Of a stretch of 64,000 bases of DNA, positions 27,481 to 36,304 are shown in pieces. Every line of letters begins with the position of its first letter. Positions within the stretch are counted from its first letter, which is position 1. This DNA comes from Armatimonadota bacterium. Its GTDB lineage: Bacteria > Armatimonadota > Zipacnadia > Zipacnadales > UBA11051. A program made the position numbers and the translations under genes. Below the pieces are notes generated by a model. The model saw nothing but the letters and a program-made list of their open reading frames with translations, did no database searches and had not been told where the DNA came from. Location: assembly GCA_013178155.1 (NCBI GenBank), contig JABLXH010000026.1, forward strand, positions 21,700 to 85,699. The letters are read 5' to 3'.

Positions 27481-29679
27481 ATGAGCCATCTCACACTTGG
27501 GACTCTGATGCTGGCTGCTGCGCTCCCAGCCTGGGGCGACATTGGCCTGGTGACGTGGCTTCATCCGCAGGCTGATGGGCGCTTCGCGTTGGAGAGCGCC
27601 GTTCGGGGCGTCGAGGTGCGGGTTGCGACTGCCGACGGCACCCCTGTGGTGGACGCCGAGACGCTCAGGGCGGCTGGTTGGGAGTGGTCCGGAGACGGGT
27701 TCTGGCAGACGCCCCGCCGGGCGGGCGGCGGCAAGCTGCTGATCACGGTAAGCGGACTGCCCGCCGGGACGCACCAGGTTTACCTGCGGTGTTTCACCCA
27801 GCCGCGCATTCCGGGCAACCCCTGGTGGTTCATCCTGCTCCGTGGTCTAGATGATGGTCGGCCGCCTTCGGAACCGGACCGCATCGTCGCCGGCACAGGC
27901 GGCCATGACCCCCGCACCGTATATGAGACCCACCTGGGCATCGTGGGCACGGAGGAACAGCCGACCGCACAGTTGACCCTGTGGATTGAGCGCTACGAGT
28001 GGAGCGAACTCGCTCGGTTTGGCTCCATCCGCATCGAGACTGCCCCCTCGATGAACTATTCGACTACCGCAGAACCGTCGCCGGCCAACGAACGCATCCG
28101 AGCCACACTACTGGAAAACGGACCGCGCGAGGACGGCAAGCCCGTCTACGGGGTGGCCGTGGTGAGCGGGACCCTGAAGGTGCGGCCCAAGAGCTTCACA
28201 GCGCTGGAAGATCAGCCGCTGGCATCCGCGATCAGCATGTCGGCCGCGAAAGGGGAGTACGAGAGCCGACAGGTCCTCATTTACAGCCCGGCGCGCGATC
28301 TGGTCGGCGTGACAGTGGATTGCTCACCGTTGACGAGCGAGACCGGCGACGTGATCCCTGCCACGGAGTTGCTGTTCGCACCCGTCGGCTACTGTCCCTA
28401 CCGCGTGCCCCATAACCTGACCGTCCACGGCTGGTGGCCGGAGCCGATTCTGACCTTCCTCAAGCAGTTCACCATTCAGGGCGGGGACGTGCAGACTCTG
28501 TGGTACCGTGTGCATGTGCCGCGGGATGTGCGGGCAGGAGTCTACCGCGGCACCGTCACCGTCAGGGCAGAGGGCGCTCCCGCCTGCACCGTGCCCGTCG
28601 ATCTTCGCGTGTGGGACTTTGCTCTCCCCAAGTGGCCGCGATTGCGGGTGGTTGTGGGCTGCAATCGGGTGGGCGAGTTCGAGATGAGCTATGGGCTGAA
28701 CCCGAGCACCATCTACGGCTTCGATGACCGCTGGACCGAGGAATTCCCGAGGTGGGCGGAGGCAGGGGTAACGGCCATCAACCTGGCCTACATCTGGGGC
28801 AAGCAGATGGACCCGCAGACGAAGTTGCCCACCGACGCACAGCTCGATGAATGGGTGACGCAGATCCGCAGGCGCTATGAGGCGGCTACGAGGGCAGGTC
28901 TGCGTGACGCCTGCTACGTCTACCTGTTTGACGAGGCCACCGCCGAATGGGACGCGGCCATGCAAATGGTCTCGGGCCGCCTGCGCCAGGAGTTCCCCGA
29001 CCTGCTGCTCTTGACAACCGCCCACCGTGCCTGGTACCCGGGGGCGACGGTGCAGGACGGGGGCGCCACCATCGAAGACATCAACGGCTGGTGTCCCGCG
29101 ACCTTCCACTACAACTACGAGGAAGCCGCAAAGGCTCGGCGTCTGGGCCGGCAGGTCTGGTGGTACACCTGCAACTCGCCGGAAAAGCCCTTCGCCAACA
29201 TTCTCATGAGCCACCCCGCCACGGACGCCCGGCTGCTGATGGGGTTCATGGCCTTCGCCTACCAGACCGACGGCTTCCTGTACTATGCAACCGCCGGCGG
29301 CACCTACGAGAACCGGCCGGCGATCACCGAAGGACCCTACACGCAATGGGCGATTGAAGACAACGCCCACAACCACCTCTACCAGAAGGGCCCGGACGGG
29401 CCGCTGCCATCACTACGACTGGAGGCCATGCGGGACGGGCTGGAGGACTACGACTACCTTTACCTGGCCCAGCGCGCCCAGCGGGATTTACGGGAGGTGG
29501 ATGTGACTACCCCGGAGCTGGAAGCTCTGGCGCGTGAGATCACGCCGTACTTCGCACCAGGCAATGGGCTTGTGGAGAGCTTGACGGAATACAGCGAAGA
29601 CCCGCAGGAACTGGAGTCGGCCCGGGAACGGGTGGCCCGGTACGTTGAGGAGGCCCAGGCACTGCTTCAGGAGTTATGA
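27481..29679 (+). CDS. Secreted GH123/DUF4091-like glycosidase
   Basis: A 732-residue protein with a signal peptide (MSHLTLGTLMLAAALPAWG). The N-terminal ~210 residues are a beta domain of adhesin or carbohydrate-binding type. After residue ~240 the pattern of GH123-like proteins appears: a beta domain (ISMSAAKGEYESRQVLIYSP, VPRDVRAGVYRGTVTVRAEG) and then a barrel with YVYLFDEAT, a Trp/Cys-rich loop (QVWWYTCNSPEKP) and the closing LRLEAMRDGLEDYDYLYL. This last motif is diagnostic for the DUF4091 C-terminal region. The one well-studied GH123 activity is beta-N-acetylgalactosaminidase, acting by substrate-assisted catalysis. Most DUF4091 proteins are uncharacterised, so specificity is open. A relative with the same architecture lies at 41358. 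Confidence 0.8.
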   Translation: MSHLTLGTLMLAAALPAWGDIGLVTWLHPQADGRFALESAVRGVEVRVATADGTPVVDAETLRAAGWEWSGDGFWQTPRRAGGGKLLITVSGLPAGTHQVYLRCFTQPRIPGNPWWFILLRGLDDGRPPSEPDRIVAGTGGHDPRTVYETHLGIVGTEEQPTAQLTLWIERYEWSELARFGSIRIETAPSMNYSTTAEPSPANERIRATLLENGPREDGKPVYGVAVVSGTLKVRPKSFTALEDQPLASAISMSAAKGEYESRQVLIYSPARDLVGVTVDCSPLTSETGDVIPATELLFAPVGYCPYRVPHNLTVHGWWPEPILTFLKQFTIQGGDVQTLWYRVHVPRDVRAGVYRGTVTVRAEGAPACTVPVDLRVWDFALPKWPRLRVVVGCNRVGEFEMSYGLNPSTIYGFDDRWTEEFPRWAEAGVTAINLAYIWGKQMDPQTKLPTDAQLDEWVTQIRRRYEAATRAGLRDACYVYLFDEATAEWDAAMQMVSGRLRQEFPDLLLLTTAHRAWYPGATVQDGGATIEDINGWCPATFHYNYEEAAKARRLGRQVWWYTCNSPEKPFANILMSHPATDARLLMGFMAFAYQTDGFLYYATAGGTYENRPAITEGPYTQWAIEDNAHNHLYQKGPDGPLPSLRLEAMRDGLEDYDYLYLAQRAQRDLREVDVTTPELEALAREITPYFAPGNGLVESLTEYSEDPQELESARERVARYVEEAQALLQEL

Positions 29680-30042
29680 GCCGGCCGAGAGAGTGGCGGA
29701 AACTTACTGCGTCGCCCTTCGGCCTGAGCCAGGAAGCGAGGTGAGCGGGGTAGTTCGGCCCCCAAGACCGCCACAGGCTTTACCGTAACCCTTACTCCGT
29801 CGTCGCCAGCACATGTCAGGTCATCCGGTCCAAGGCGAATCCCGGGTGAATGTGGACTGTGGGCAAAGGCTCTGACCGGCACCCGACGGCGGGACGCCGC
29901 GCCTGCTGGTTTCAGGCTCTCGGCCCAACATGCGGAGGTTGGAGTGTTGTGCAGGAGGAAGTATCTCCTGCCGGCAGTTTCAGGCCCCATTGACAGCGAG
30001 GCATGCGATGCGTGTACGTGGAGAAGGGGCATAGCGCCATCC
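29680..30042. other. Intergenic region ahead of the carotenoid genes
   Basis: No gene can be supported. On the minus strand a short stretch (about 29700-29800) reads like protein (VRVTVKPVAVLGAELPRSP), but it lacks start, ribosome binding site and family resemblance. The promoter of the crtI-crtB unit is expected here, yet no convincing -35/-10 pair stands out. Confidence 0.4.
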
Positions 30043-31533
30043 ATGATGCCCCAGGCCATCGTTGTGGGAGCTGGTCTGGGTGGTCTCGCCACAGCGGCTC
30101 GTCTGGCGCGCGCGGGCTATCGCGTTACTGTGTTCGAGAAGGACAAGGTCCCGGGCGGGCGCTGCGGACGGCTCGAGGCCGACGGCTACCGATTCGACAC
30201 GGGCGCCACACTGTACCTCATGCCGTATGTCTTTGAAGAGCTGTTCTCCTACCTGGGCACCGCGGTATCCGAGCACCTGCAACTGCATCGCGTCCAGCCC
30301 ACCTACCGGATCCACTTCCAGGACCAGTCCCACCTCGACCTGACACCGGACCTTGTCGCCCTCCGCGACCAGCTCGAGGCCTTCGAGCCGGGAGCGTTCG
30401 CCTCGGCGCTGCAGTTTCTGGCCACCGGCGCCCGCTACCACGCCGTGGCGCTGCAACGCTTTGTGGGGCGCAACTTCCGCCGGTGGTACGAGTTCTTCAA
30501 CCCCGTGAACCTGCCCCTCCTGTTCCGCGCCGGCGCGACGCGGAGCCATCTGCGCCTGGTCAGCCGCCATTTCCGCGATCCCCGCCTGCGGGCTGCCTTC
30601 TCGTTCCAAAGCATGTATCTGGGCCTGAGCCCCCTGGAGGCCATGGCGACCTACGCGCTACTGCAGTACTCCGAGCTCTGCGAGGGCGTCTGGTTCCCTC
30701 GTGGCGGGATATACGAGGTGATCCTCGCGATCAGCAGTATCGCGCAAAGCCTGGGGGTACGGATTGAGTTCGAGACTCCGGTGACAGCGATAGCCGTTGC
30801 CGATGGGCGCGCCGACGGTTGCGTGCTGGCGGACGGGCGGACCGTTCGTGCCGATGTGGTGGTAGCCAACGCAGACCTGCCCTATGTGTATGGCAGGCTC
30901 CTGCCCGATGACGGTGAGGCCGCACGGCTGGCCAGGAAGCGGTATACCTCATCGGCGCTCGTCTTCTGTTGGGGACTGCGCGGCAAGCCCTCCGCGGCGC
31001 TCCTGCATCACAATGTCTTTGTTGCCGACCAGGAGTACCGCGCCTCCTTCGATCGCATCTTCCGGGACCACACCCTCCCGGACCGACCATCCTTCTATGT
31101 CTGTGCGCCGTCACGCACGGACCCGGGCATGGCACCAGACGATGGCGACGCGCTGATGGTGCTGGTTCCCGTGGGCTGCCTGAACGAGGCTGCCGGGCAG
31201 GACTGGCCAGCGCTGCACAACAGAGCACGGTGTGCCGTACTGGAGAAGCTGTACGCACTCGGGCTCGACGTGGCGAGCGCCCTCGACTTTGAGGCATCCT
31301 GGGGACCCCGCGAGTACCAGTCTGACCTCAATCTGACCCGGGGCTCGGCTTTCGGCCTAAGCCACAACCTGAGGCAGGTTGGGTACCTTCGCCCTCACAA
31401 CCGCCACCGGCGCTACCGCAATCTGTACTTCGTCGGCGCCAGCACACATCCGGGTACGGGGTTACCACTGGTGTTGCTCTCCGCCCGTCTGGTGTGCGAA
31501 CGTATACTGACAGAGCAGGGCAACGGCAGGTGA
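30043..31533 (+). CDS. crtI: CrtI-type carotenoid desaturase
   Basis: A 496-residue flavoprotein. The ATG at 30043 (or the adjoining 30046) is preferred to an in-frame start at 29944 because the FAD-binding motif normally lies within the first ~15 residues (GAGLGG at 9-14). VTVFEKDKVPGGRCGRLE and GYRFDTGATLYLMP follow, as in all CrtI/CrtN/CrtD enzymes. The C-terminus has the second signature, NLYFVGASTHPGTGLPLVLL. The gene ends 7 bases before the phytoene synthase gene, so it is most likely the desaturase that converts phytoene to lycopene or a related polyene at the membrane. The C-terminal 'STHPGTGLPLVLLSA' form also occurs in CrtP/CrtD-like oxygenases and desaturases, so the exact step is not certain. 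Confidence 0.85.
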   Translation: MMPQAIVVGAGLGGLATAARLARAGYRVTVFEKDKVPGGRCGRLEADGYRFDTGATLYLMPYVFEELFSYLGTAVSEHLQLHRVQPTYRIHFQDQSHLDLTPDLVALRDQLEAFEPGAFASALQFLATGARYHAVALQRFVGRNFRRWYEFFNPVNLPLLFRAGATRSHLRLVSRHFRDPRLRAAFSFQSMYLGLSPLEAMATYALLQYSELCEGVWFPRGGIYEVILAISSIAQSLGVRIEFETPVTAIAVADGRADGCVLADGRTVRADVVVANADLPYVYGRLLPDDGEAARLARKRYTSSALVFCWGLRGKPSAALLHHNVFVADQEYRASFDRIFRDHTLPDRPSFYVCAPSRTDPGMAPDDGDALMVLVPVGCLNEAAGQDWPALHNRARCAVLEKLYALGLDVASALDFEASWGPREYQSDLNLTRGSAFGLSHNLRQVGYLRPHNRHRRYRNLYFVGASTHPGTGLPLVLLSARLVCERILTEQGNGR

Positions 31534-31540
31534 GAAGCAG

Positions 31541-32530
31541 ATGACTGAAGGGCCGTGCCGGGTGCTGGAGGACCACATCGCCGTGGCAACGCAGGCTCTT
31601 TCAGCACGAGCGCCCTCTTCGTCCCCGTCCTGCGCGGCGGGGGGGCTGTCGCAGGACGTGGAAGTGTGTCGTTGCGTCACGGCCACTCACTCGCGCACTT
31701 TCTACCTCGCCTCCGCGCTTCTACCCCGGGCGAAACGCGAGGCGATACGCTGCCTCTATGCCTTCTGTCGCACCACCGACGATCTGGTTGACCTGGCCGG
31801 CTCCGACCCGCATAGGGAGCTGATGCGCTGGAGAGAAGCCGCTCTCGGTGCGACGGACTACCACGACCACCCGATACTACGTGCCTGGCACGAGGTCCGC
31901 GTCCGCTATGGCATACCACTGCTGTTTGCCGCCCAGCTCATCGACGCCGTAGGTCTAGACATGGAGAGGAAACGGTACGCGACCTTCAGCGAGCTTGCCG
32001 ACTACTGCTACGGTGTGGCCTCTACGGTCGGGCTCATGAGCATGTGCATCATCGGCTACGAGGACCCCGCTGCCGTCCGATATGCGGTTTGCCTCGGGAT
32101 GGCGTTACAACTGACTAACATTCTCCGGGACGTTGGCGAGGACTGGGGGCGGGGGCGCCTGTATCTTCCGGCCGAGGAACTGGCGTGCTTTGGTTTGTCG
32201 GAAACAGACGTTGGTGCCGCCTGCGTGGACGACCGCTGGCGCGACTTCATGCAGTTCCAGATCGCCCGGAACCGCCGGCTTTATGAGGAAGCCTGGCCAG
32301 GGATTGCGCTGCTGCATGCAGACGGCCAACTGGCGGTGGCCGCCGCCGCTCGGCTCTATGCCTCCATATTGGAGGATATTGAGCGCCATGACTACCAGGT
32401 CTTCCAGCGACGCGCCCGTGTGACCACAGTGAGCAAGCTGATGCGGCTGCCAGGGATCTGGAGCGACCTGCGACGGTTGCGCACCTCAGCACGCTCGGGC
32501 AATGGACAGGAACTCAGGCGGAGACCATGA
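31541..32530 (+). CDS. crtB: Phytoene synthase
   Basis: A 329-residue enzyme joining two geranylgeranyl diphosphates to phytoene (or two C15 units to a C30 product; the sequence does not separate these by eye). It has both Asp-rich motifs that bind the Mg-diphosphates: TTDDLVD with Asp80, Asp81 and Asp84, and NILRDVGED at 193-201. HSRTFYLAS at 50-58 opens the conserved domain. The first ~40 residues are an extension beyond the usual N-terminus; the ATG has AGGTGAG upstream, so the extension may be real. The gene follows crtI by 7 bases, and its TGA overlaps the ATG of the next gene (ATGA), which indicates translational coupling in a three-gene unit. Confidence 0.92.
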   Translation: MTEGPCRVLEDHIAVATQALSARAPSSSPSCAAGGLSQDVEVCRCVTATHSRTFYLASALLPRAKREAIRCLYAFCRTTDDLVDLAGSDPHRELMRWREAALGATDYHDHPILRAWHEVRVRYGIPLLFAAQLIDAVGLDMERKRYATFSELADYCYGVASTVGLMSMCIIGYEDPAAVRYAVCLGMALQLTNILRDVGEDWGRGRLYLPAEELACFGLSETDVGAACVDDRWRDFMQFQIARNRRLYEEAWPGIALLHADGQLAVAAAARLYASILEDIERHDYQVFQRRARVTTVSKLMRLPGIWSDLRRLRTSARSGNGQELRRRP

Positions 32531-32916
32531 GCAATCCGGTCCTGAGCATCCCCAATCTGGCCATCGCGGTGCAGTTGCTCGTCTGGTCGGTGAGTTGGCT
32601 CACTGCGGCCACTCTCGGCCTGTGGAGAGCGCGGTCCGACCACTGGCGCACCTTCTGGCTCGTTTCGGGTGTCTGGTGTACCGCGAACTCGGCTTTTGCC
32701 CTTGCCGGCTTGCTGGCGCCCTTGAGCAGCACCGTCGCCCTGAGACGTGCACTCCTGATCAACGCGGGACTGGACCTGCTGTACATCGCGGCTGGTATCT
32801 GCCTGTTGTCTCGGCCCAACAGGAGTGCCCGGGGGGCTGGGCTGGCAGTCGTAATCCAGGGGTCCTTCCTGCTTTTCTTCGATGCTCTGCACGCCTGGCG
32901 CCTCTCACCGCCTTGA
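32527..32916 (+). CDS. Small four-helix membrane protein of the carotenoid unit
   Basis: A 129-residue hydrophobic protein whose ATG overlaps the crtB stop (ATGA). About four membrane segments can be seen, at residues ~10-32 (LLVWSVSWLTAATLGLW), ~40-65, ~75-95 (LLYIAAGICLLS) and ~103-120 (LAVVIQGSFLLFFDALHAW). I do not recognise the family with certainty; short proteins of this shape appear near carotenoid genes in other phyla. Its last 12 bases overlap the 3' end of the converging glycosyltransferase gene. Tight coupling to crtB suggests a role in pigment synthesis, placement in the membrane, or assembly of the synthase-desaturase complex. This is inference. Confidence 0.75.
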   Translation: MSNPVLSIPNLAIAVQLLVWSVSWLTAATLGLWRARSDHWRTFWLVSGVWCTANSAFALAGLLAPLSSTVALRRALLINAGLDLLYIAAGICLLSRPNRSARGAGLAVVIQGSFLLFFDALHAWRLSPP

Positions 32917-34011
32917 CCCCAGGCCTTCATAGGTTCTCCCGCGCCAGGGCACCCGGCCCCGTCGGTGCCACAGGATAGACCGTGCCAGGGCCAGGAGGGT
33001 GAGCGTCACGGCGGGCGGCGTCAGCAGCGCGTACCACCAACCGAGGCCAAAGCGCGCGGCACAGAAGCCGTAAAGACCCGCTCCCTGAAGCCCCAGGATC
33101 AGCCCGAACCAGTCACCGGTGGCGGCGGCGGCCCAAGGCACCAGGTAGGCCAATGCCAGCAGGACGACGACGACGATTGCGCCGGTAACGCCCCCGCAGA
33201 TGGGGACACCCGTGCGGCCGAACCCCCGCAGCGCGTCGGCCAACCCGCGGTACATCCGGACCGAGAGCGTCCGAGTCGCGTCCGCGATCAGCACGCCGCG
33301 GCCCAATCGCTTGGCCCAGCGGGCCAGCGCGACGTCCTCCAGTAGAGTGTCGCGGACCTGTTCATGGGGTCTGTGCTGCCGATACTCATCGACCCGGAAA
33401 CCGATGACCTGGCCATTGGCAAACGCGAATGCCTCTCGCCTGTCGTTCTCAGCGCGAGCCAGGGGCAACAAGGAAAAGACGCTGAACGGCACCATGGCCG
33501 TCAGCATCCCGTCGCCCGCACTGGTGGGAGCGAAACGGGGAAGTGCAGTGATCAGCACGGCGTCGGTACCGGCCATCATGGACATCATTTCAGCCAGGAA
33601 GCCGGGGCCGGGAGTGACGTCAGCATCCAGGAACAGCATCCAGTCACCGGTGGCCCGCAGCCCCAGTTGGTGGCAGGCCCAGCACTTGCCCACCCAGCCT
33701 TCGGGCTTGCCAGGGGCACGGAACCACTGGGCGCCGAACTGCGCGGCATGGGCCTCAAGCCAATCGTCCGTGCCATCGTCGGACGCGTCGTCACACACCA
33801 ACACTTCCCAGGGCGCGGGCTGCTGCGCCGCGAGCGCCGCCAGGATCGTCGGCAGATTGTCACGCTCATTGCGAACCGGTATGAGTACCGAGAGGCGCAG
33901 GCCCTGCGCGGGCGGGTCCGGCCGCCGATGCCTCCAGTAAGCCACGTTTGCCAGCAGCACCACCGTCTGCACCAGCAGCAGCAACGCCGCAACCGCCAGC
34001 AGAGCCGTCAT
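32905..34011 (-). CDS. Membrane-anchored GT2 glycosyltransferase, probably for carotenoids
   Basis: A 368-residue protein. The ATG at 34011 forms an ATGA overlap with the stop of cruF and starts an N-terminal membrane helix (LLAVAALLLLVQTVVLLANV); a longer in-frame reading to 34242 lies inside cruF and is rejected. The GT-A fold is evident: RLSVLIPVRNERDNLPTIL, CDDASDDGTDDW, and the metal-binding DxD in WMLFLDADVTPG. About three C-terminal membrane helices follow. This architecture is shared with CrtQ/CruC-type carotenoid glycosyltransferases. In this operon it most likely adds a sugar from a nucleotide donor to the C-1' hydroxyl made by CruF, at the cytoplasmic membrane. The sugar cannot be predicted. 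Confidence 0.85.
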   Translation of the reverse strand: MTALLAVAALLLLVQTVVLLANVAYWRHRRPDPPAQGLRLSVLIPVRNERDNLPTILAALAAQQPAPWEVLVCDDASDDGTDDWLEAHAAQFGAQWFRAPGKPEGWVGKCWACHQLGLRATGDWMLFLDADVTPGPGFLAEMMSMMAGTDAVLITALPRFAPTSAGDGMLTAMVPFSVFSLLPLARAENDRREAFAFANGQVIGFRVDEYRQHRPHEQVRDTLLEDVALARWAKRLGRGVLIADATRTLSVRMYRGLADALRGFGRTGVPICGGVTGAIVVVVLLALAYLVPWAAAATGDWFGLILGLQGAGLYGFCAARFGLGWWYALLTPPAVTLTLLALARSILWHRRGRVPWRGRTYEGLGSRR

Positions 34012-34805
34012 GCGCTCTCGCCCCCGGTGCCTGGTCGCCGCAGGTAAAGGCCGACACAGAGCAGTCCAGTGCCGAGCGCCCAGATAATCGCCGCCGGAGC
34101 CCGTCCGTGCAGCAGCGCCAGTCCCGCGGGCAGACCTCCCTGCACGACATAAAGCCACAGTGAGTGTGGCGAACGGTCCGGACGCCAGACGCCCGACAGA
34201 ACCGTAAAGAGCCCCGCGATTAGCACGGAGACGGTGAACCAACCTGCGAAATTGGTGAACGGAATTCCGTAGTACGGCCCGGTGTCATGCCATTGCCACG
34301 CCGCAAAGCCTGTGGTCATTGCGGGGTCCAGAACAAGGTCCCACAGTGTGACCAGGACGCCTGCCAGGACTGTTGCCCCAAGCGACTTGGACACAAACTG
34401 TCGCGCCAGGTGGATGCTTGTAGACGTCACCATGAACCAGGCGAGGGGTATGGTTACCGGCAGTCCCCCCACCGCGACGCCCAGGAAGGGAGTGTAGGAG
34501 TAGCTTCCGTAGGGGAAGCCGGTGGCGATACAGAGCCATTCACTGCCTCCCCCGACCAGAGCGCTGAGCGCCAGCAGTTTCAGCACCCTACGGCCTCCCT
34601 GGCCGGCCGCCATGACCAGGAAGGCGGCACTGGTACCGATCAGGATGTTGGCCTGGGCCACTATGCCGGCCAGACGGGCGAAATCCATAGCGGGCGTCGG
34701 GAAGTGGAACCGCAGTGTGGCCGTGCCCAGCAAGGAGAACACCACCAGAGCGAAGTTGGCTGCGATGAGCCAGGAAGCCGCACGCCGCCAGCCTGTCCCA
34801 CTCAT
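34008..34805 (-). CDS. cruF: CruF-type carotenoid C-1',2'-hydratase
   Basis: A 265-residue polytopic membrane protein of the CruF/bisanhydrobacterioruberin hydratase family. The start at 34805 is fixed by an ATGA overlap with the upstream desaturase gene; the stop overlaps the next gene in the same way. About seven to eight hydrophobic helices are visible. Family-like motifs include GGSEWLCIATGFPYGSY, GVLVTLWDLVLDPAMT and WQWHDTGPYYGIPFTNFAGW, with conserved Asp, Trp and Pro residues in the membrane loops. CruF adds water to the terminal double bond of psi-end carotenoids, as in deinoxanthin, myxol and bacterioruberin synthesis. This makes the pigment predicted for the organism an acyclic or monocyclic tertiary alcohol. 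Confidence 0.88.
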   Translation of the reverse strand: MSGTGWRRAASWLIAANFALVVFSLLGTATLRFHFPTPAMDFARLAGIVAQANILIGTSAAFLVMAAGQGGRRVLKLLALSALVGGGSEWLCIATGFPYGSYSYTPFLGVAVGGLPVTIPLAWFMVTSTSIHLARQFVSKSLGATVLAGVLVTLWDLVLDPAMTTGFAAWQWHDTGPYYGIPFTNFAGWFTVSVLIAGLFTVLSGVWRPDRSPHSLWLYVVQGGLPAGLALLHGRAPAAIIWALGTGLLCVGLYLRRPGTGGESA

Positions 34806-36298
34806 GGCTGCAGTCCTTGGCTGTCTCTGAGCAGCTCCGAGCAAGCCAATGAAGCTGAGATGAGGACCAGTGCCATCCCGCCGCCCGGGTGTGCACTGCC
34901 CCCACAGAAGTAGAGTCCCTTCAGCTCGCGCGACCGGTTGGGGTGCCGCTGGAAGGTGGCTACGAGGCCATGGGAAGCCGGACCATAGAGACTGCCGCGG
35001 TGGCTGCCCGTGCACGCCGCGATCGCCGGAGGGGTCAAGATACGCTCACTCACCACCCGCGGCGCCACGTCGACGTTCAGCGCAGACTTGAGCCTGAGGA
35101 GAATCGCCGAGCGGACGACCTGAGTCTCGTGCTCCCACACCTGACCCAGGTCCGGCGGAGCGTTGACCATCACGAACCAGTTCTCATGCCCTGAAGGGGC
35201 ATCCGCGGGGGCGTATGAGCAGGACCGGTACAGATACACCGTCGGATCAGCAGGACAGCGTCCTCGGCGCAGTTCGCCAAACTCCCTCCGATAGTCGTGC
35301 GAGAAGAAGATGTTGTGTGTCTCCAGGTCAGCGAACTCACCCCGCACTCCCCAATAGAACACGATGGCGGAGGTTGATGGGTCCCGGCGGCTATGACGGC
35401 GCCCGGAAGGCAAGGGCCAGCCGTCAAGCAGTTGCTGGTAGGTCGTGTTGACATCAATGGCGGACACGACGGCATCGAAGCGTCTCGTCTGCCCGTCAAC
35501 CATCACGCCCCTGACCTGGCGGCCGTCGTGGGCAATGCCCTCCACACGCGCCCCCGTGAGAATCTGCACCCCCTGGCGCAAGGCAAGTTCGCGGATTGCC
35601 TCCACCAGGCGGTAGGTGCCACCGCTCACTGTACAAGCCCCGAGGCGGTGCTCCACGTGAGGAATCAGCGCCAGGGTGGCCGGGCAGCGGAACGGGTCAG
35701 ACCCGGTGTAGGTAGCGTAGCGGTCGAAGAGCTGGACGACACGGGGGTCACGGAAATACCGGGCATGCAGGCGGTGCATGCTCTTGGCGAACCCCAGATG
35801 GGGAAGATGCCGCAACGCCCAGAAGCCCTTCTCCCGCGACACTCCACGGCCGTAGGAAAGCCAGCCGGACAGCGGGCGAAAAAGATAGAAGTCCGCCGCC
35901 AGACGATACAGCACCTCGCTGTGAGCCATGAACCGCAGCACCGATCGCGAGCTATCGGTCGTGGCCGCGGCGACCGCGGCACCGAAGGTCTCGACGTCAG
36001 GGCACGACCTGAGCACAGTGCCGTCGGTGAACTGGTAGCGGCAGAGCACGGCCAGGGGATGAAAGTCCACGCAGTCGGCGCGGCGCTCCTTGAGGTCAGC
36101 GAAGAGAGCGTCGACCACGAACGGCATCGTCAGCAGCGAAGGCCCGGTGTCAAAGCGAAACCCATCGCAGATAAGCTCACCCGCCTTGCCGCCAACAGCC
36201 TCGTTTTGCTCAAAGACCGTCACCTCCATCCCAGCTCCGGCCAGCCGCGCCGCTGCGGCTAACCCGCCAAGACCCGCTCCAATGACCGCCACCTGCAT
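34802..36298 (-). CDS. Second CrtI-family desaturase, probably CrtD-like
   Basis: A 498-residue flavoprotein with GAGLGG at residues 7-12, VTVFEQNEAVGGKAGEL, and GFRFDTGPSLLTMP. The C-terminal signature is GLYFCGGSAHPGGGMALVL. The 'GGSAHPGGG' variant is typical of CrtD, the hydroxycarotenoid 3,4-desaturase, and of some CrtP oxygenases, rather than of phytoene desaturases. Placed directly before cruF, with a 4-bp overlap, the best prediction is desaturation of the CruF product next to its new hydroxyl group, the step that extends the conjugated system. It lies 6 bases downstream of idi. An oxygenase role cannot be excluded by eye. Confidence 0.8.
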   Translation of the reverse strand: MQVAVIGAGLGGLAAAARLAGAGMEVTVFEQNEAVGGKAGELICDGFRFDTGPSLLTMPFVVDALFADLKERRADCVDFHPLAVLCRYQFTDGTVLRSCPDVETFGAAVAAATTDSSRSVLRFMAHSEVLYRLAADFYLFRPLSGWLSYGRGVSREKGFWALRHLPHLGFAKSMHRLHARYFRDPRVVQLFDRYATYTGSDPFRCPATLALIPHVEHRLGACTVSGGTYRLVEAIRELALRQGVQILTGARVEGIAHDGRQVRGVMVDGQTRRFDAVVSAIDVNTTYQQLLDGWPLPSGRRHSRRDPSTSAIVFYWGVRGEFADLETHNIFFSHDYRREFGELRRGRCPADPTVYLYRSCSYAPADAPSGHENWFVMVNAPPDLGQVWEHETQVVRSAILLRLKSALNVDVAPRVVSERILTPPAIAACTGSHRGSLYGPASHGLVATFQRHPNRSRELKGLYFCGGSAHPGGGMALVLISASLACSELLRDSQGLQP

Positions 36299-36304
36299 CG
36301 CGTA

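Noticed and set aside
29944..30042. Longer N-terminus for the crtI product
   Set aside because: It would put ~33 unrelated residues before the FAD-binding motif, which lies at the N-terminus throughout the family.
29667..30092. Minus-strand small gene upstream of crtI
   Set aside because: A short protein-like stretch exists, but the start lies inside crtI, there is no ribosome binding site and no family resemblance.
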